Assembly: GCA_003164255.1 (NCBI GenBank)
Contig: PLST01000147.1
Span: 1-14,996 of the forward strand
DNA length: 14,996 nucleotides
Source: Acidobacteriaceae bacterium
Lineage (GTDB): Bacteria; Acidobacteriota; Terriglobia; Terriglobales; Acidobacteriaceae
Direction of reading: 5' to 3'
The notes beneath the pieces were generated by a model, which saw only the letters and a list, made by a program, of their open reading frames with translations, was not told the DNA's origin and did no database searches. How positions within the stretch are numbered: the stretch's first letter is position 1; every line of letters starts with the position of its first letter. Position numbers and translations under genes: made by a program. Of the stretch, positions 13,326 through 14,996 are shown piece by piece.

Positions 13326-14996
13326 ATGGGAACTTTGCTTCAGGATCTCAGCTTTGCCTTTCGTCAGCTCAGGAAGGCCCCAAGCTTTGCGGTGACAGCC
13401 GTCCTCACGCTTGCCCTGGGGATCGGCGCAAACACCGCCATCTTCAGCCTTGTCGATTCCATACTCCTCAAGCCGCTTCCGGTTCCCAACGCAAAACAGA
13501 TCATGTCGCTGGCGCTCCGCGACAACAACGGCCCCTTGCAATCGGCTTTTTCATGGCCCGAGTTCAAGGAGATTCGCGCGCGGAGCTGGCACTCCTTCAG
13601 CGACGTGTTCGCTTACACCATTTCGCTTGATGGGTTCGCGACACCAGGCCAGCAGCCGGAGCGCATCATGACCGCTTACGTCAGCGGCGACTTGTTTGAA
13701 GGCCTCGGATTGAAGCCGGCTGCGGGACGGCTCTTTCTGCGCGGCGAAGGCGAGGTGCTTGGCCAGGACCCCATCGTCGTTCTCAGCTATGACTACTGGC
13801 AAGCGAAGTTCAACGGCGATCCAAATGTGATCGGGCGGCCGGCTACGGTGGACGGACATCCGCTCACCATCGTGGGCGTCGCGCCCAAAGGCTTTCACGG
13901 CGTCCAGAGTTTTGTCGGCGTAGCGGCCTTTCTGCCCATCTCTGAAATCACCATCACTGGCATACACGCGGACATCCTCACCAACTGGCAGAATCGGGCC
14001 TTCAACCTCAATGCGCGCATCCGTCCCGATGTCAGCCTGAAGCAGGCAGGCGCCGAGCTGAGTGTTGTTGCCCAGGGCCTGATGCGCCAGCAACCCGAGT
14101 TTGAGAAGAAGGTCGGCATCGAGGTCTTTCCCGAGCCGAGTTTCCGCGTTAATTCCGGCGATCCCAAAACAATGTTCGTCGTCTCGGGCCTATTTTTGTC
14201 CCTTGCCGTCATGGTTCTGCTGCTGGCATGCGTCAACGTCGCCAACCTGGTTCTGGTGCGCGCCACGGTCCGTGAACGCGAAATGGCCATCCGCACCGCC
14301 CTTGGAGCCCAACGATCCCGGCTCGTTCGCCAGATGATTACAGAGAGCGTCACCCTCGCGCTGATGGGCGGCATGGCGGGCGTGGCTCTTGGCATTTGGA
14401 GCAACTCCGCGCTCAGTCACCTCGACGTGCACGCCGATCTGCCAATCCTGCTTTCGTTCGACTTCGATTGGCGAGTCTTCCTTTATTCGTTTTCCGTCGC
14501 ACTGCTCGCCGGCGTTGTCGTTGGCCTGGTCCCCGCATTCCGCATCGCCAAGGCGAACGTAAACACCGTATTGCACGAAGGCAGCCGCGGCGTCGCGGGT
14601 GGGCGCCATTGGCTCCGCGATGGCCTGGTCGCCCTGCAGATCGCCAGCTCCCTCGTGTTGCTGGTCATCGCCGGCCTGTTCGTGCGCAGCCTTTCGGCAA
14701 TGCAAGCCTCGGACTTCGGTTTCAAGCCGGATCACGTCATGAATTTCTCCGTCGACGCCAACGAGATCGGCATGACCGACGAGCAAACACGCCAGCTCGC
14801 CGGCGACATCCGCGCCCGCCTGCATCAGATCGCGGGCGTGCAGTATGTCAGCCACGCAGGCTCGGTTCCCTTGGGCTACTTTGGCAATGGCGGCGACCGG
14901 ATGTACGTGGATGGGGCGCCGGTTCCCGCCAATCCATCGGAATTGGACGCAAACTTCAACGTTATTTCGCCCGAGTATTTCAGCGTGATGGGCATC
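13326..14996 (+). CDS. MacB/FtsX-type ABC permease, ADOP family, 3' end outside window
   Basis: 557 codons are open to the right edge; ADOP proteins are about 800-900 residues, so the C-terminal third is missing. GGAGG (13316-13320) five bases upstream fixes the ATG. The N-terminus shows the ADOP pattern LLQDLSFAFRQLRKAPSFAV (4-23), then TLALGIGANTAIFSLVDSIL with the first membrane helix. A MacB-like periplasmic core covers about 50-270. The first FtsX domain starts near 284 (FVVSGLFLSLAVMVLLLACV), continues with ATVREREMAIRTALGAQRSR and two more helices, and ends near 415 (FRIAKANVNTVLHEGSRG). A second helix (about 437-457) and the start of the second extracellular half follow, in keeping with the duplicated layout. 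ADOP genes usually lack a partner ATPase gene nearby. The substrate is unknown. Confidence 0.9.
   Translation, partial: MGTLLQDLSFAFRQLRKAPSFAVTAVLTLALGIGANTAIFSLVDSILLKPLPVPNAKQIMSLALRDNNGPLQSAFSWPEFKEIRARSWHSFSDVFAYTISLDGFATPGQQPERIMTAYVSGDLFEGLGLKPAAGRLFLRGEGEVLGQDPIVVLSYDYWQAKFNGDPNVIGRPATVDGHPLTIVGVAPKGFHGVQSFVGVAAFLPISEITITGIHADILTNWQNRAFNLNARIRPDVSLKQAGAELSVVAQGLMRQQPEFEKKVGIEVFPEPSFRVNSGDPKTMFVVSGLFLSLAVMVLLLACVNVANLVLVRATVREREMAIRTALGAQRSRLVRQMITESVTLALMGGMAGVALGIWSNSALSHLDVHADLPILLSFDFDWRVFLYSFSVALLAGVVVGLVPAFRIAKANVNTVLHEGSRGVAGGRHWLRDGLVALQIASSLVLLVIAGLFVRSLSAMQASDFGFKPDHVMNFSVDANEIGMTDEQTRQLAGDIRARLHQIAGVQYVSHAGSVPLGYFGNGGDRMYVDGAPVPANPSELDANFNVISPEYFSVMGI

Overview
The window looks like chromosomal DNA of an Acidobacteriota member, probably class Terriglobia. 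Four things point there: moderately high GC with strongly C-ending codons; a partial MacB/FtsX-type permease at the right edge with the layout of the acidobacterial duplicated orphan permeases (ADOP); a stand-alone secreted TonB-C-domain protein and a secreted DUF4097 beta-helix protein; and short palindromic repeats. The taxonomic call is an inference from gene content, not from a marker gene. I see no phage genes, transposases, CRISPR array or rRNA.

Layout. At 1-26 is the 5' part of a minus-strand tRNA (probably tRNA-Asn) with a good sigma70-type promoter at 53-81. Plus-strand genes follow: a carboxymuconolactone decarboxylase (CMD)/AhpD-like protein (300-878), a HAD sugar-phosphate phosphatase or mutase (976-1593) and an ArnT-like membrane glycosyltransferase with a TTG start (1665-3194) that ends in a clear terminator. 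A minus-strand secreted CAP-domain protein (3406-4200) is divergent from a DppC/OppC-type ABC permease (4252-5121). Then come a small TonB-C-like secreted protein (5142-5606), a YfcE-like metallophosphoesterase (5689-6177), a possible outer-membrane barrel protein (6348-6926), a DUF4386 membrane protein (7014-7562) and a 74-residue membrane protein (7630-7854). On the minus strand lie a DppB/OppB-type permease (7935-8867), a polyphosphate kinase 2 (8912-9862) and a CorC/HlyC-type DUF21-CBS membrane protein (10294-11805). Divergent from the last are a DUF4097 beta-helix protein (12085-12927) and the ADOP permease, which runs off the window (13326-14996).

The genes do not form one pathway. Most serve the cell envelope or transport: glycosyltransferase, CAP, permeases, TonB-C, barrel, CorC, DUF4097, ADOP. 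The two halves of a peptide-type ABC importer are present but split, about 2.8 kb apart on opposite strands, with no ATPase or binding protein in view.

The most interesting signals lie outside ordinary gene calls. (1) A 36-bp palindromic element occurs twice, once between genes (5613-5648) and once as exactly 12 in-frame codons in the CorC linker (10882-10917), with a compensatory base-pair change between copies. (2) Paired TGTCCG/CGGACA-type half-sites, phased by exactly 20 bp, lie 115-125 bp upstream of both the DUF4097 gene and the ADOP gene, suggesting a shared regulator. (3) A near-palindromic element of about 123 bp (12931-13053) follows the DUF4097 gene. (4) Several genes have no Shine-Dalgarno sequence but have -10-like boxes close to the start codon, suggesting leaderless mRNAs.
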